Origin: Moorena sp. SIO3I8
GTDB taxonomy: Bacteria; Cyanobacteriota; Cyanobacteriia; Cyanobacteriales; Coleofasciculaceae
Reading direction: 5' to 3'
Length of the DNA stretch: 38,599 bases
Assembly: GCF_010692325.1 (NCBI RefSeq)
Contig: NZ_JAAHHW010000065.1
Span: 1 to 38,599 of the forward strand
Each line of letters begins with the position of its first letter. Within the stretch, counting starts at the first letter, position 1. The notes below the pieces were generated by a model. The model saw only the letters and a program-made list of their open reading frames with translations, was not told where the DNA came from and did no database searches. Below, in pieces: positions 37,205 to 38,599 of the stretch. A program made the position numbers and the translations under genes.

Positions 37205-38599
37205 ATGAAAACTAATAAGCATCGGTCAGTGTGTGGGAAATTAAAGCAGCAGTTAAATAACAGAGTTAAACGCTGGTTTAATTCCCCTAAAAATGGTCAT
37301 AGCAGCACCACACAACCAATAGCTGTTAATGTGGCAGAGCCTTATGCTCCCTACAAACCTCCCTCAACTACTCAGCCACCTAACCACAGCAACGGCGTAG
37401 GTAATAATACCTGGCTCCCTGGTTATCGGCTACAAAACGGTAAGTACACTATCGAAAAAAAACTAGGAGAAGGTGGGCTGGGTATTACCTATTTAGCCCG
37501 AAATAATAAAACAGGCGATCGCATTGTTATCAAAACTATCGGTAATGATGCACTCCGCCAAAATAATTTATTAGAATATTGGAAAATTTTCGCCAACGAA
37601 GCGGTAAAGTTAGCCCAATGTAGCTGTGGGAATCCTCATCTAGTTAGCTTATGTGAAGAAATCATCCGAGAAGGTGAATTGCCTTGCCTAATCATGGAAT
37701 ACATCGAGGGGGAAACCTTGTCGGCTCTGGTGAAACGGCAGGGTGTGCTTTCGGAAGAGAAAGCCTTGCTTTACATCCAGCAAATTGGTAGCGCCCTGTG
37801 GGACATTCATCAGCAAGGGTTGCTCCATCGGGATGTTAAACCTAATAACATCATGGTTCGGAACGATGGTTCTGGTGCGGTGTTGATTGATTTGGGTATT
37901 GCTACTAAGTTTGTCCCTGGGGTTACCCAAACTCATCTGTGTGGGCGGACTCCAGGCTATGCTCCTCTGGAACAATATGAGTGGCGGTCGCAACAGGGTC
38001 CCTACACTGATGTTTATGCTTTGGCCGCTACCTTGTATGTGCTCTTAACTGGAAAGAAACCAGTATCAGCTGATGACCGGATTGAGGGAGCTGTATTACC
38101 ACCACCAAAGGATTTGAATCCCAAGATTAGCGATCGCATAAATCAAGCCATTCTCCATGGTATGAATTTGGTGGCTAGGGATCGGCCTCAGTCTATACCA
38201 GAATTTTTAAACTTACTGGGTATTGAATTACCAAACGATAATAGCACAAATAGCACCAATAATCAACAACAGACAACCGCTCACGTTGGAGACTTTTATA
38301 TAGAACGTCCTCAAGATGCTGAGTGTTATCAAAAGATTTCACAACCAGGAGCGCTAATTCGGATTAAAGCACCGAAGCTGATGGGTAAAACCTTACTCAG
38401 TCATCGGATTCTTGATTATGCTAAGTCTAGGGGTTATCGCACGGTTTATTTGAATCTTAATGAGTTTCCTTGCCATGACTTGGATATATTTTTACAGTCT
38501 TTTTGTGTGCGGGTTGCTCAAAAATTGAAATTGCCCAATCAGTTGCAAAATTATTGGGAAGATATTTTTTTTACCAGTGAAGTAAAGTGTAGCACCTAC
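37205..38599 (+). CDS. Serine/threonine protein kinase fused to an AAA-like ATPase domain (C-terminus outside window)
   Basis: Open from ATG 37205 to the edge (465 residues visible). After a basic, Ser/Pro-rich N-terminus of about 70 residues the kinase domain starts at GEGGLGITYLARN (glycine loop), VIKTIG (ATP lysine), LHRDVKPNNIM (catalytic loop), LIDLGIATKF (DLG in place of DFG), and GYAPLEQY. After about residue 350 an Asn/Thr/Gln-rich linker leads to an AAA-35-like segment: YIERPQDAECYQ, GALIRIKAPKLMGKTLLSHR (Walker A, APKLMGKT), YRTVYLNLNEF. Such kinase-AAA fusions occur in filamentous cyanobacteria. Function: signalling or conflict-type ATPase; not settled. Confidence 0.9.
   Translation, partial: MKTNKHRSVCGKLKQQLNNRVKRWFNSPKNGHSSTTQPIAVNVAEPYAPYKPPSTTQPPNHSNGVGNNTWLPGYRLQNGKYTIEKKLGEGGLGITYLARNNKTGDRIVIKTIGNDALRQNNLLEYWKIFANEAVKLAQCSCGNPHLVSLCEEIIREGELPCLIMEYIEGETLSALVKRQGVLSEEKALLYIQQIGSALWDIHQQGLLHRDVKPNNIMVRNDGSGAVLIDLGIATKFVPGVTQTHLCGRTPGYAPLEQYEWRSQQGPYTDVYALAATLYVLLTGKKPVSADDRIEGAVLPPPKDLNPKISDRINQAILHGMNLVARDRPQSIPEFLNLLGIELPNDNSTNSTNNQQQTTAHVGDFYIERPQDAECYQKISQPGALIRIKAPKLMGKTLLSHRILDYAKSRGYRTVYLNLNEFPCHDLDIFLQSFCVRVAQKLKLPNQLQNYWEDIFFTSEVKCSTY

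Noticed and set aside
37018-37206. 62-codon minus-strand frame before the kinase
   Set aside because: No ribosome site or recognisable domain, and it overlaps the three-copy stem motif; likely chance.

Overview
The window looks like a piece of chromosome from a large-genome filamentous cyanobacterium, possibly a Moorena/Lyngbya-type marine one. The evidence is the photosynthesis small-subunit genes petL and psbK, the tgt-psbK pair, many GCGATCGC (HIP1) octamers, heptanucleotide tandem repeats, GC-rich dispersed palindromes, Uma2 and BrnT/BrnA families, and eukaryotic-type kinases. The species is an inference; no rRNA or marker beyond these proteins is present. I saw no CRISPR array, rRNA or tRNA.

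Layout. 1-2423 (minus, cut by the window edge): a serralysin-like M10 metalloprotease with two near-identical cadherin-like domains and RTX repeats. 3585-8510 (plus): a sugar/compatible-solute ABC importer of GgtB-GgtC-GgtD type, unusually spread out, with a PD-(D/E)XK-like ORF between binding protein and first permease and a dispersed palindrome inside the first permease gene. 8620-10835: a membrane-anchored unknown, petL, a histone-deacetylase-like gene broken by one in-frame TAA, and a 46-residue membrane peptide. 11177-15626: gyrA, an Uma2 nuclease and era. 15831-19787: an SLH-domain protein and an unusual protein with an N-terminal zinc-ribbon-like segment and five near-identical HTH-like modules. 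20052-24662: an NAD-type gap, a D-lactate dehydrogenase-like gene, a second RTX protein and a YggS-family PLP protein. 24740-25222: decayed repeat-rich DNA, possibly a transposase remnant. 25223-29781: a CHASE2-kinase, psbK and tgt. 29983-33237: a conserved unknown, cobS, a PPC-domain secreted protein, and an excisionase-like HTH protein with a very good promoter/operator. 33175-38599: a GHL10-type glycosyl hydrolase-like protein, the brnT-brnA toxin-antitoxin operon with an operator palindrome, and a Ser/Thr kinase fused to an AAA-like ATPase domain, cut by the window edge.

Most genes are single transcription units typical of such genomes. Likely cotranscribed groups are tgt-psbK, brnT-brnA and perhaps parts of the ggt cluster. 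The strongest candidate for something undescribed is the five-module protein at 18093-19787. Next come the palindrome-derived insertion in the permease and the two genes carrying single in-frame TAA codons.
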